Origin: Rhizobium sp. 16-488-2b
Lineage (GTDB): Bacteria; Pseudomonadota; Alphaproteobacteria; Rhizobiales; Rhizobiaceae
NCBI RefSeq assembly: GCF_017741815.1
Contig: NZ_JAGHMF010000009.1
Location: forward strand, 1 to 64,000
Length of the DNA stretch: 64,000 bases
Direction of reading: 5' to 3'
Shown: piece after piece, positions 19,940 through 29,130 of the stretch
How positions within the stretch are numbered: position 1 is the stretch's first letter
Layout of the letters: each line of letters opens with the position of its first letter
Translations under genes and position numbers: made by a program
Notes under the pieces: model-generated
Databases searched by the model: none
What the model was told of the DNA's origin: nothing
The model's input: only the letters and a program-made list of their open reading frames with translations

Positions 19940-19991
19940 GCGCCTTTTTCGCGCTTCCTGCAATATATCTTTATGGACAGGAAGGATCGAC

Positions 19992-21197
19992 ATGTTTTTG
20001 AAGAACACGCACATCGATTTCGGCAAGCCGCTATCTGCAACCGATGCCGACATGCTCGGCCCCGAGGGCGCTGCCCATGCGCAAAACTATCTCAGCCACC
20101 GCGACGGCCATAAGCCGACGCCGCTGCACGCTCTGCCGGACCTTTCGCGCGCGCTCGGCGTTGCCTCCATCCACGTCAAGGATGAGGGCCACCGGCTTGG
20201 GCTTGGGAGCTTCAAGGCGCTCGGCGGCGCCTATGCCGTCGCCCGCCTCGTGCTCGACGAGGCATCGAAGCGATTGGGGCACGCGGTCGATATGGCCGAA
20301 TTGCAGACGCCTGGCGTGAGAGCCGTGGCCGCCACCATGACTTTTGCCTGCGCCACGGATGGAAATCATGGCCGCTCGGTGGCGCAGGGCGCGCAGTTGG
20401 TCGGCGCCCGCTCGGTCATCTCGGTTCATTCGGGCGTCAGCGCCGAGCGCGTCGCCGCCATCGCCCGCTATGGCGCCGAGATGGTCCGCGTCGAGGGCAC
20501 CTATGATGTCTCCGTGGCGGAAGCGGCCCGCGTCGCCACCGAAAACGGCTGGACGATCGTGTCGGATACCGCGTGGCCGGGCTACGAGCGTATCCCCGGC
20601 CTTGTCATGCAGGGCTACACGGCGCTGGTGCGCGAGGCGCTGCAACAGCTTCCAGAAGTGCCGACCCATGTCTTCGTGCAATGCGGCGTCGGCGGCATCG
20701 CGGCGGCGGTCGCCGCCCACCTCGCGCTTGAGCTCGGTGAGAACAGGCCCGTTTTCACTGTCGTCGATCCGGCCCGCGCCGCCTGCATGTTCGAGGCGGC
20801 CAAGGCCGGACGGCCTGTCGCCGTCGCCCATTCGGAGCCGACGGTCATGGCGATGCTCGAATGCTACGAGCCATCCCCGATCGCCTGGCGCATCCTTAGC
20901 CGGCTTGCGGATGGTTTCATGACCGTGGAGGATGCCGACGCGATCGCGGTGATGAACCGGCTGGCGCGCCCCGTTGCCGGCGATCCGGTCATCGTTTCGG
21001 GCGAAAGCGGCGGCGCGGGTCTGGCCGGGCTGATCGCCGCGCTGTCCGATCCGGAGGCCAAGGCGGCGCTCCGGCTCGATGAGACGGCGCGCGTCTTCGT
21101 CATCAACACCGAGGGTGCCACCGACCCGCAACGCTACGAGGAGCTGGTCGGGATCGCACCGGGTAAGGTCGGTCACCGTATGGAGATATCAGCGTGA
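19992..21197 (+). CDS. dpaL: Diaminopropionate ammonia-lyase
   Basis: 401 aa from ATG 19992 with AGGAAGG upstream. This fold-type II PLP enzyme splits 2,3-diaminopropionate into pyruvate and two ammonia. Evidence is the Schiff-base Lys75 in GLGSFKALGGAYA, the CATDGNHGRSVA segment, the glycine loop QCGVGGIAAAVAAHLAL and the C-terminal VSGESGGAGLAG. Length matches E. coli YgeX (about 398 aa). It is the first gene of a plus-strand operon; its TGA overlaps the GTG start of the next gene (GTGA). Threonine dehydratase is a distant alternative, but the overall pattern fits the DAP lyase subfamily. Confidence 0.9.
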   Translation: MFLKNTHIDFGKPLSATDADMLGPEGAAHAQNYLSHRDGHKPTPLHALPDLSRALGVASIHVKDEGHRLGLGSFKALGGAYAVARLVLDEASKRLGHAVDMAELQTPGVRAVAATMTFACATDGNHGRSVAQGAQLVGARSVISVHSGVSAERVAAIARYGAEMVRVEGTYDVSVAEAARVATENGWTIVSDTAWPGYERIPGLVMQGYTALVREALQQLPEVPTHVFVQCGVGGIAAAVAAHLALELGENRPVFTVVDPARAACMFEAAKAGRPVAVAHSEPTVMAMLECYEPSPIAWRILSRLADGFMTVEDADAIAVMNRLARPVAGDPVIVSGESGGAGLAGLIAALSDPEAKAALRLDETARVFVINTEGATDPQRYEELVGIAPGKVGHRMEISA

Positions 21198-22423
21198 GCC
21201 TCGCTTCCATCGATCGCGAGCGAATGCTCGGGCGCATTCGCGAACTGGGCGAGGTCGGGCGCGAGGAAGGCCGACTGACGCGGCTGGCCGGATCGGATGC
21301 GGACCGGGCAGGTCGCGATCTGCTGGTTTCCTGGCTGGAAGGCGCCGGGCTCGAGGTCAAAATAGACCGCATCGGCAACATCTTCGGGATATGGACGGAA
21401 GAGCCTATCGCCGACAAAGCGCCGGTGCTGCTTGGCTCGCATCTCGACACCGTGATCAACGCCGGCATCTATGACGGCTGCTACGGCGTGATCGCCGGGC
21501 TGGAGGTCATCGAAACGCTGAAACGAGCCGGTTTTGCCCCATCGCGGCCGATCGCGGTGGCGGCCTTCACCAACGAGGAAGGCGTGCGCTACGCGCCCGA
21601 CATGATGGGCTCGCTGGTTCATGCCGGCGGGTTCTCTGTCGAGGCGGCGCTTGCAAGCGTTGGAACGGACGGTTCGGTGCTGGGCGAGGAGCTTTCGCGC
21701 ATCGGCTATGCCGGCGATCTCGAGCCGGGCTTTCTCAGGCCGAAAGCCTATGTCGAGCTGCATATCGAGCAGGGCCCGGTGCTGGAGCGCGAGGGGCTGC
21801 GGATCGGCGCGGTCGAGACCCTGCAGGGCATCTCCTGGCAGCGCGTGACGATATCAGGTGTCGCCAACCATGCCGGCACGACGCCGATGTCGATGCGCTC
21901 GGATGCCGGCCAGGCCGCCGCCGAGGTGATGGTTTTCCTGCGGCAGCGCGCCACGACCTCCAACATTCCCGTGGTCGCCACCATCGGCTGCATGGCCTTC
22001 GAGCCGAACGCCATCAATGTCATCCCATCGCTGGCAAGCTTCACCGTCGATCTCCGCAGCCCCGACGAGCAGCGTCTGCGCGAGGAGGAGGCGGCCCTTG
22101 CCGCCTTTCTCGATGCGCTGGCATTGCGCGACGGTGTGACCGTGTCCGTCGAGCGGCTGGCGCGTTTCCAGCCGGTGACCTTCGACCAAGCTATCGTGGC
22201 GCTGGTAGAGCAGGCGGCCGACCGACGCGGCCTGTCGTCGCGCCGGATGACATCGGGTGCCGGCCACGACGCGCAGATGATTGCCCGCATCGCGCCCTCG
22301 GCGATGATCTTCGTTCCGAGCCGCGACGGCATCAGCCATAATCCGAAAGAGCATACCGATGCCGATGACCTTGTCGCCGGCGCCGACATCCTGCTTGATG
22401 TCGTCCGCGACCTCTCTGCATGA
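21194..22423 (+). CDS. M20-type Zn-dependent amidohydrolase (allantoate/N-carbamoyl-amino-acid hydrolase family)
   Basis: 409 aa, GTG start inside the dpaL stop, so translation is coupled. The HyuC/AllC-type features are GSHLDTVINAGIYDG (metal ligands, about 80-95), FTNEEGVRYAP (catalytic Glu), ELHIEQGPVLE and the dimerisation segment GVANHAGTTPMSMRSDA, with a C-terminal His in SRDGISHNPKEH. Members hydrolyse N-carbamoyl or ureido amides using two zinc or manganese ions. Coupling to DAP lyase suggests it unmasks an N-substituted diaminopropionate or a related amino acid (inference). The precise substrate is unknown. Confidence 0.88.
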   Translation: MSLASIDRERMLGRIRELGEVGREEGRLTRLAGSDADRAGRDLLVSWLEGAGLEVKIDRIGNIFGIWTEEPIADKAPVLLGSHLDTVINAGIYDGCYGVIAGLEVIETLKRAGFAPSRPIAVAAFTNEEGVRYAPDMMGSLVHAGGFSVEAALASVGTDGSVLGEELSRIGYAGDLEPGFLRPKAYVELHIEQGPVLEREGLRIGAVETLQGISWQRVTISGVANHAGTTPMSMRSDAGQAAAEVMVFLRQRATTSNIPVVATIGCMAFEPNAINVIPSLASFTVDLRSPDEQRLREEEAALAAFLDALALRDGVTVSVERLARFQPVTFDQAIVALVEQAADRRGLSSRRMTSGAGHDAQMIARIAPSAMIFVPSRDGISHNPKEHTDADDLVAGADILLDVVRDLSA

Positions 22424-22438
22424 TCGGGAGACGATGGA

Positions 22439-23593
22439 ATGACCGACCTGAAAGCGCTGAACGACGAGATGACCGCATGGCGGCGCGATCTGCACGCGCA
22501 TCCGGAATTCGGCTTCGAGGAGACTAGGACCGCGGCTTTCGTGGCGGACAAGCTGCGTTCGTTCGGCCTCGAGGTCGCGGAAGGGATCGGCGGCACCGGC
22601 GTTGTCGGCACGCTCAAGCGCGGCACCGGTAATCGCGCGATCGCGCTGCGCGCCGATATGGACGCACTGCGTATCACCGAGCGGGGACAAGCGGACTACC
22701 GCTCGCAAGCGCCGGGCACGATGCACGCCTGCGGCCATGACGGGCACACGGCCATGCTGCTCGGCGCCGCCAAGCTATTGGCCGAGGAGGGAGGTTTCGA
22801 CGGCACCGTGCGCTTCCTGTTCCAGCCGGCGGAGGAATGGGGCAAGGGCGCGCTCGCCATGCTCGACGACGGGCTGATGCAGCGCTTCCCCTTCGACGAG
22901 ATCTACGGCCTGCACAACATGCCGGGCCTGCCGATCGGGCATTTCGAGACCAGGGCAGGGCCGGTCATGTCGGCGGAGGATAATTTCGAGATCGTGCTCA
23001 CCGGGCTGGGCGGCCACGCTGCCCGGCCGCAATCCGGCAACGAGGTGTTGGTCGCCGCCTGCGCGCTGGTGACCAACCTGCAGACCATCGTCTCGCGCCG
23101 GCTGAGCCCGGCCGATATCGCCGTGGTCTCCGTCACCGAACTCATCACCGACGGCACCCGCAACGCGCTGCCGGGGCTTGCCCGCATTCTCGGCGACGCC
23201 CGCAGCTTCCGCCCGGAGGTGAGCGCCGAGATCGAACGGCAGATGCGCGTCATCGCCGAGGGTACCGCGATGGCCTACAACGTGACGGCCGAAACCCGCT
23301 ACACCCGCGAATTCGTGCCGCTCATCAACGACGCCACCTTGGTGGAGGAGGCGATGGCCGCCGCCCGCACTGTCCTGCAGGCTGACCAAGTCAAGGTTGC
23401 CGCCGAACCGATGACCGCGTCCGAGGATTTCGCGCGCTTCCTCGAACACGTGCCCGGCTGCTTCGTCTTCATGGGCAATGGTGAGAGCTCCGCACCGCTG
23501 CACAATCCCGATTTCGATTTCAACGACGCTGGCCTTCTGCCGGGAGCACGCTACCATGCCGCGATCATCAGGCGACGCCTGCCGATTGCCTGA
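22439..23593 (+). CDS. M20 family amidohydrolase (hippurate hydrolase/IAA-amino acid hydrolase type)
   Basis: 384 aa, 15 bases after the previous stop. Metal-binding and catalytic motifs are HPEFGFEETRTA near the N-terminus, MHACGHDGHTAMLLGAA (about 96-112), FQPAEEWGKGA with the Glu pair, GLHNMPGLPIGHF and a C-terminal EDFARFLEHVPGCF. The family removes acyl groups from N-acyl amino acids. Placed second in tandem with another amidohydrolase and DAP lyase, it probably deacylates a related amino acid derivative; E. coli has a similar pairing of ygeX with the peptidase gene ygeY. Confidence 0.88.
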   Translation: MTDLKALNDEMTAWRRDLHAHPEFGFEETRTAAFVADKLRSFGLEVAEGIGGTGVVGTLKRGTGNRAIALRADMDALRITERGQADYRSQAPGTMHACGHDGHTAMLLGAAKLLAEEGGFDGTVRFLFQPAEEWGKGALAMLDDGLMQRFPFDEIYGLHNMPGLPIGHFETRAGPVMSAEDNFEIVLTGLGGHAARPQSGNEVLVAACALVTNLQTIVSRRLSPADIAVVSVTELITDGTRNALPGLARILGDARSFRPEVSAEIERQMRVIAEGTAMAYNVTAETRYTREFVPLINDATLVEEAMAAARTVLQADQVKVAAEPMTASEDFARFLEHVPGCFVFMGNGESSAPLHNPDFDFNDAGLLPGARYHAAIIRRRLPIA

Positions 23594-23647
23594 GTTTCCG
23601 CCCGCATATTTCTAGTGCCTTACATTCAATCGCAATGGAGCATCGAC

Positions 23648-24445
23648 ATGGCGCATTCCCTGAACAAGTCCTCCGCGGCAACCGGCGTTTCCGGCGCCAA
23701 CCAGCCGGACCTCGACACCGAGGAGGTCTGGCAGGCCCGCGCCGATCTGGCAGCCTGCTTTCGCATGGCGGCGCGCCATGGGCTCGAGGAGGGGATCTGC
23801 AATCATTTCTCGGCGCTGGTGCCCGGCTATGACGACCTCTTCATCGTCAATCCCTATGGCTATGCCTTCCGGGAGTTGACAGCCTCGAAGCTTCTGATCT
23901 GCGATTTTCACGGCAACGTCGTCTCGGGCGAGGGCGAGCCGGAGGCGACCGCCTTCTATATTCATGCCCGCATCCACGCCCGCGTTCCGCGTGCCCGCGT
24001 CGCCTTCCACACCCACATGCCCTATGCGACGGCGCTGTCGATGACCGAGGGCGAGCCGCTGATCTTCGCCGGCCAGACGGCGCTGAAATTCTACGGCCGC
24101 ACCGCCTATGACCGCGACTACAACGGCCTGGCGCTGGACGAGCGAGAGGGCGACCGCATCGCCAATGCGATCGGCGACGCCGACATCGTCTTCATGAAGC
24201 ATCACGGCGTCATGGTGCTGGCGCCGAACATCGCCGAAGCCTGGGACGATCTTTATTATCTCGAGCGCGCCTGCCAGGTGCAGACGCTGGCGCTCTCCAC
24301 CGGCCGCCAGGTCCTGCCCGTCGCCCCCGATATCGCCGAAGCCGCCTACCGCCAGATGCGCGAGGGCGACCCGGAATCCGCACGGCTGCATCTGGAGGCG
24401 ATCAAGCGCATGCTCGACGCAGAGGAGCCGCAATATCGCGATTGA
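23648..24445 (+). CDS. Class II aldolase/adducin family protein
   Basis: 265 aa from ATG 23648 (MAHSLNKSS). The zinc-site motifs are recognisable: GICNHFSALVPG near the N-terminus, FHTHMPYATALS (His pair, about 121) and FMKHHGVMVLAPN (about 184). The family includes fuculose- and ribulose-phosphate epimerases/aldolases and many decarboxylase-like members of unknown activity. Lying 54 bases after the amidohydrolase, it is probably the last gene of the cluster. It might act on the carbon skeleton released upstream, but no substrate can be given. Confidence 0.88.
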   Translation: MAHSLNKSSAATGVSGANQPDLDTEEVWQARADLAACFRMAARHGLEEGICNHFSALVPGYDDLFIVNPYGYAFRELTASKLLICDFHGNVVSGEGEPEATAFYIHARIHARVPRARVAFHTHMPYATALSMTEGEPLIFAGQTALKFYGRTAYDRDYNGLALDEREGDRIANAIGDADIVFMKHHGVMVLAPNIAEAWDDLYYLERACQVQTLALSTGRQVLPVAPDIAEAAYRQMREGDPESARLHLEAIKRMLDAEEPQYRD

Positions 24446-24771
24446 GGGTGGGAGAGCGCGCGCGTCCGCAGGGGGCGCGTCCGGTGCGAGACGGCGATGC
24501 CTAGCCGTGATGGCACCGGCATAATTCGGTTCAGGGCCACTCAAGGTTCTGAAGGAGGCGCCCGGTTCGACCCAGCACGATAACTGGTATCACCGGCAGG
24601 TGACTGATCTGAACGGAAAAGATTGGTATTGAGCTAGTCCTGTCGCTAACGCTGCCGTTCAGGCTCTGAAGCCTAGATTTAACGTGCAGATTTACCGTTA
24701 CGTACTTCCAATTTGCGTCGGTAGAGGCCCTGCTTCCATGCGGAAGTGTTGGAACCTATCGGAGAAGCGAA
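24446..24771. other. Intergenic stretch before the sulfatase pseudogene
   Basis: No gene is seen. The first 80 bases are GC-rich; from about 24590 the base composition falls. A short inverted repeat CACC-N4-GGTG lies near 24590. CGGAGAAGCGAA just before 24772 is the ribosome-binding site of the following gene. Confidence 0.4.
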
Positions 24772-26786
24772 ATGACCTCCTCAGACGGCAATGGCATCAG
24801 CAGATCGGATTTCCTTCGTGGCATGGCATCGGCTGGTTTGGCCGTTACTCTTGTCGGCCAATCCACCCAGGCACGCTCGCAAGACGCGCCTCCCATTCCC
24901 AAGAGCGGCGTCGCAGCGAAGCCAGCCACCAAAGCGACTCTTGAATACAACGCGCTTTATCGAAGGATGCGCATCGCGGCCTGCTGGCGGCACTGCCCGA
25001 TCCGGCAATCATCAAGAACGCTGAAGGCACGCCCGTCTGGGACCTCAGCGTCTATAACTTCCTTGGCAACTCCGAGGCAGACGACGCACCCGATACGGTG
25101 AACCCCAGCCTGTGGCGCATGGCCAAGCTCAACATGGTTCATGGTCTTTTCGAAGTGGTAGATGGTATCTATCAGGCCCGTGGCTACGACCTTTCGGTGA
25201 TGAGCATTATCCGTACCGACACAGGCTATATCGTTATCGATCCGCTGGTCAGCTCCGAAACGGCGAGGGCCGTCTGGAAGGAACTCGTCATCCCGAAGCT
25301 CGGCGACAAGCCGATCGTCGCTGTCATCTACACCCACAGCCACGTCGACCACTATGGCGGTGTTCGCGGTCTCGTCAATCAGGCGGATATCGATGCCGGC
25401 AAGGTCAAGATCCTTGCGCCTGAGGAATTCACCAAGGCTGCGGTCGGCGAAAACATCATCGCCGGAAACGCGATGAGCCGCCGTGCCAGCTACATGTACG
25501 GCAATCTTCTGCCGCGTGGTCCACAGGGCCAGGTCGATGGCGGCCTCGGTAAGACGACCTCAACCGGCGAAATCGGCCTGGCGCTGCCGACCGATTGGGC
25601 AACCGAGACCGGCCAGAAGATCACCATCGACGGCGTCGAACTGCAGGTGCTGATGGCGCCGGAGTCGGAAGCGCCGTCGGAATTCATGTTCTACATCCCC
25701 AGATACAAAGCCTTCTGCGCTGCCGAGGACGCCTGCCACACGCTGCACAATCTCTATACGCTGCGTGGCGCCAAGGTTCGCGACGGCCTGCTGTGGTCGA
25801 AATATCTCCAGCAGTCGATCGACATGTTCGGCGACGAGACCGAGGTCCTCTTCACCTCTCACCATTGGCCGACATGGGGCAACGACCGCGTCATCGCCCA
25901 CCTCAAGAGCCAGCGCGACATGTTCCGCTTCATCCATGACCAGGTCATGCGCATGGCCAATAGCGGCATGACGCCCAAGGAAATCGGCGAAGTTATCCGG
26001 CTCCCTCAGGCTTTGGCGACGACATGGGCGTGCCGCAGCTACTACGGCACGGTCTATCACGACGCGGTAGCCCAATATAACCTTCGCCTCGGCTTCTTCG
26101 ACGGTGTACCGGCCACGCTGCATCAGCTTCCGCCGACGGAAGCCGGCAAGCGCTACGTGGATTTCATGGGCGGTGCCGACAACGTCCTGCGGCAGGCCCA
26201 GGTTTCGTTCGAACAGGGCGATTATCGCTGGGTTGCCGAAGTCGTGAATCACGTCGTGTTTGCCGATGGCAACAATATCGCTGCCAAGCAGCTTCTGGCC
26301 GATACCTACGAGCAATTGGGGTATCAGGCGGAATCCGGACCGTGGCGCAACTTCTACCTGACGGGCGCGAGTGAACTCCGTCAGGGCGTGACTGAACTTC
26401 CGGTTCCGAACACGGCGAGCCCGGACACCATCAAGGCAATGCCGATCGATATGTTCTTCGACTTCCTCGGCGTGCGTCTCAACGGCGACCGCGCCGCGGG
26501 CAAGTCGATCGAGATCAACATGGAGCTAACCGACACCAAGGAGAAGTACGTCGTCGGGGTCGAGAATTCGGCTATCCATTACTCGAAGGACAAGACAGCG
26601 CCGAGCGCCGACGTCTCGATCTCAACCACCAGAGAGGCGCTTAACGATGTCATGCTTGGAACATCGACGATGGAAAAGCAGGTCGTTGAAGGCAAGGCCA
26701 AGCTGACGGGTGATCCCAAGAAGCTGTCGGAGTTCGTCGGCTTGCTCGACAACTTCGAGTTCTGGTTCCCGATCGTCACGGCGTGA
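24772..26786 (+). pseudogene. Type III alkyl sulfatase (metallo-beta-lactamase fold), frameshifted near the N-terminus
   Basis: The first frame (24772-25101) gives an export-type signal (ISRSDFLRGMASAGLAVTLV) and the start of the mature protein. The rest of the enzyme is in the -1 frame: ALSKDAHRGLLAALPDPA from about 24954, then WDLSVYNFLGN and on to 26786. The shift lies between a stop in the second frame (24942-24944) and about 24963. The long part has the metal-binding HxHxDH motif in YTHSHVDHYGGVRG, the SdsA1-like middle domain (EVLFTSHHWPTWG) and the C-terminal SCP2-like domain. Such enzymes hydrolyse primary alkyl sulfates like SDS in the periplasm. The Tat motif has R-S where R-R is usual. 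Initiation at GTG 25098 would give 562 aa lacking the signal. A sequencing error is also possible. Confidence 0.75.
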
Positions 26787-26804
26787 TCTGGCAGGAGGCC
26801 CGCA

Positions 26805-27350
26805 ATGTGCACCATTTGCTCCTTGACGATCGAGTTTGCGGTCGAGCATCCGCAATCATTGGCGGTTGCGGTCGCGACACGACAGGCGATCGACATCGGC
26901 CTCCTTCCCGAACCGGATCCAACGATGCAAATCGACATGGCACGATCGCGTCACGACGCGGTCGTGCAGCTCACCAGCATGCAGCAGCGCCTCGAACAGG
27001 TTCTATCGACCTCGCGGCTAATGGAGTTGCCTAATTTCTATGTCCTGATGATCGAAAGCAGGACTTGGGGGTACTTCCAGCCGACGCTCGGCGGCTTTGA
27101 CGTCAAAGCAAACCCGTTGGCCCCGCGATTGGAACCTGATGAAAATGGCATCAGTGACAACGTTGTCGTCATGTCGCAGGCTGGAGCAGCCGAGATCACA
27201 ACCGGGCGGCTGCCTTTCACATCAGCGATGATGAAAGGGCTTGCGATCGTGGACGCGCCGGGTGCTGCCGAGAGCATAATTCGTTCAGCATTCATCTCAT
27301 CTTACCCTGTCGGAACCTTTAGTACCCTCGTCTGCACGGAGGTGGCTTAG
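26805..27350 (+). CDS. Unrecognised protein downstream of the sulfatase
   Basis: 181 aa, ATG 26805 with GGCAGGAGG upstream, 18 bases after the sulfatase stop, so probably in its operon. It starts MCTICSLTIEFAVEHP with a CxxC pair, then a helical segment (HDAVVQLTSMQQRLEQVLS), then a more hydrophobic C-terminal half ending LVCTEVA. No signal peptide or membrane segment, and no family I recognise. Codon use is less GC-biased than the neighbouring core genes. The good ribosome-binding site and spacing support a real gene; function cannot be given. Confidence 0.65.
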   Translation: MCTICSLTIEFAVEHPQSLAVAVATRQAIDIGLLPEPDPTMQIDMARSRHDAVVQLTSMQQRLEQVLSTSRLMELPNFYVLMIESRTWGYFQPTLGGFDVKANPLAPRLEPDENGISDNVVVMSQAGAAEITTGRLPFTSAMMKGLAIVDAPGAAESIIRSAFISSYPVGTFSTLVCTEVA

Positions 27351-27615
27351 GGTAATTCCATGATGTGATCGCGTTCGTATCCGAGGACAGCCGCTGCGAA
27401 GCGTTGTTCACCCGCTTCCGTTCATGGAGATGTAATATCACCAGAAATCCTCGGTAGCTGCACGTAAACACCGGCACCTTTGGAACCGGAGTTCCGTCAT
27501 TTCGAAGAGCCGACTTTAGACCCCATTGAAATGCACCATTATCTAAGGAAAATTTAGGCTGCCCCGGCTTAGCCCGAAGAAGATCATTAAGTCTCTGATT
27601 GTAAAGAAAAAACGA

Positions 27616-27690
27616 TGGCACGCCCTAGGGGAGTCGAACCCCTCTTCCCAGAATGAAAATCTGGTGTCCTAACCGATAGACGAAGGGCGC
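27616..27690 (-). tRNA. tRNA-Glu (anticodon TTC)
   Basis: 75 bases including an encoded CCA. On the minus strand the acceptor arm GCGCCCT pairs with AGGGCGT (one G-T wobble). The anticodon arm is CCAGA-TTTTCAT-TCTGG with TTC at the centre, and the T arm is GAGGGGTTCGACTCCCCT. It reads GAA/GAG codons. It lies between the accessory-looking sulfatase region and a methyltransferase gene. Confidence 0.97.
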
Positions 27691-27859
27691 TTCCTTCGTG
27701 GTGGCGCCCTTATAATCAGGCACTTGGATTCCCGCAAGCGGCAAAACGCATAAAAATGGCGATGCGCTGATCTTTTCCCTATCCGTTTGATAGTTAATGG
27801 CTATTTTCAGCGTTTGGCGATGCGTCGATCCTGTTGGGGCCGTGGAGTGCGGCCTCTTT

Positions 27860-28921
27860 TCAAGCGCGGACTTCGAACACCATGTTGAACGGCGTTTCGG
27901 TGGCGCGGTGGAAATGCTTGAAACCGGCGTCGAGCGCCACCTTGCGCAATCTCGTTTCGCCGGCCTGCGCGCCGAGCGCCAGTCCGACCTCCTGCGACAT
28001 GGAGGCTGGCGTGCAGATCATCGTCGAGGCGCCGTAATAGACGCGGCCGACAGGGTTGAGATTGTCCTTGAGGTGATCATGCGCGAAGGGCTCGACGATC
28101 ATCCAGGTACCGCCGGGCGCAAGCGTTTCCTTCACATGCTTTCCCGCGCCGACGGGATCGCCCATGTCGTGCAGGCAATCGAACATGGCGACGAGATCGT
28201 AGCGGCCGGCCGGGAAGCTTGCGGCTGACGCCTGCTCGAAGCTGACGCGGTCGGAAACGCCGGCCTCCTTGGCCGCCATCCGGGCGCGTTCGATCGACGG
28301 CATGTGATAGTCGTAGCCGACGAAGCGAGAGGCGGGATAGGCCTGCGCCATCAGGATGGTCGAGCTGCCATGGCCACAGCCGACATCAGCCACCTTGGCG
28401 CCCGCCTTCAGCTTGTCCTCGACGCCATCGAGCGCAGGTATCCACTCGGTGACAAGGCTGTTGTTGTAGCCGGTCCGGAAGAAGCGTTCGGTGCCGCGAA
28501 ACAGGCAGTTGCTGTGCTCGTGCCATCCCAGCCCCTTGCCGGTGCGGAAGGCATCGGCCACCTTCGGCTCGTCCGTCCACATCGCCTGCACCAGCTGGAA
28601 CGCGCCGGTGAAGAAGGCGGGGCTGTCCTCGTCGGCGAAGACGAGCGCCTGCTCCGGTGTCAGCCGGAAGCGGTCGGTCTTTTCGTCATAGGTGAGGTAA
28701 TCGGCGGCGGCGAGCGCCGACAGCCATTCGCGCAGATAGCGTTCCTTGACCGCCGTCTTTTTCGACAGCTCGGCCGCGGTTACGGGCTCGCCGTCGCTCA
28801 TCGCCTTGAACAGTCCGACGTCGTCGCCGAGCACCACCAGGGAGCCGGATACGGCGGCGCCGATATCGCCGACCAGCCGGCCGACGAGGGCATCCACTTT
28901 TTGCATGTCGGGTTGGCGCAT
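27860..28921 (-). CDS. Winged-helix SAM-dependent methyltransferase (Rv2258c-like)
   Basis: 353 aa from ATG 28921, preceded by GGAGGATGAC. The N-terminal winged-helix part (about 5-95: VDALVGRLVGDIGAAVSGSL, then KKTAVKERYLREWLSALAAA) is followed by a Rossmann domain with motif I KVADVGCGHGSSTILMA (about 178) and FDCLHDMGDP. The arrangement matches the Rv2258c group of transcription-factor-like methyltransferases with unknown acceptors. In-frame sequence upstream to 29020 lacks family similarity. Single gene, minus strand, ending about 170 bases from the tRNA. Confidence 0.85.
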   Translation of the reverse strand: MRQPDMQKVDALVGRLVGDIGAAVSGSLVVLGDDVGLFKAMSDGEPVTAAELSKKTAVKERYLREWLSALAAADYLTYDEKTDRFRLTPEQALVFADEDSPAFFTGAFQLVQAMWTDEPKVADAFRTGKGLGWHEHSNCLFRGTERFFRTGYNNSLVTEWIPALDGVEDKLKAGAKVADVGCGHGSSTILMAQAYPASRFVGYDYHMPSIERARMAAKEAGVSDRVSFEQASAASFPAGRYDLVAMFDCLHDMGDPVGAGKHVKETLAPGGTWMIVEPFAHDHLKDNLNPVGRVYYGASTMICTPASMSQEVGLALGAQAGETRLRKVALDAGFKHFHRATETPFNMVFEVRA

Positions 28922-29130
28922 GTCATCCTCCATAAAAATGCAGGGAAGAACCAGCGGCGCGACTATACACCCGCTCACGGCCGCGTGAAAGGATGACGCG
29001 GGACGAGGGCGCCCGGCCATGCGGCATTCCGGGTGTCACGCAATATTCGCGCAACCATCGAAAAAGCCGCGTTGACAACAAAATGCGCCGGGATAAGAGT
29101 GGCTTAGCCTGCATATAAGGCTTTGGAGGA

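Noticed and set aside
24561..24580. GGTTCGACCC resembling a tRNA T arm, possible attachment site pairing with tRNA-Glu
   Set aside because: Only about ten bases match, no acceptor stem or CCA end, and the tRNA-Glu 3' end is not repeated there.
25098..26786. Beta-lactamase resistance gene
   Set aside because: The HxHxDH fold is shared, but the middle and SCP2-like C-terminal domains and the length identify an alkyl sulfatase.
27319..27621. A 100-residue open frame on the minus strand just downstream of tRNA-Glu
   Set aside because: It starts inside the tRNA end, has no ribosome-binding site and no recognisable domain; probably chance.
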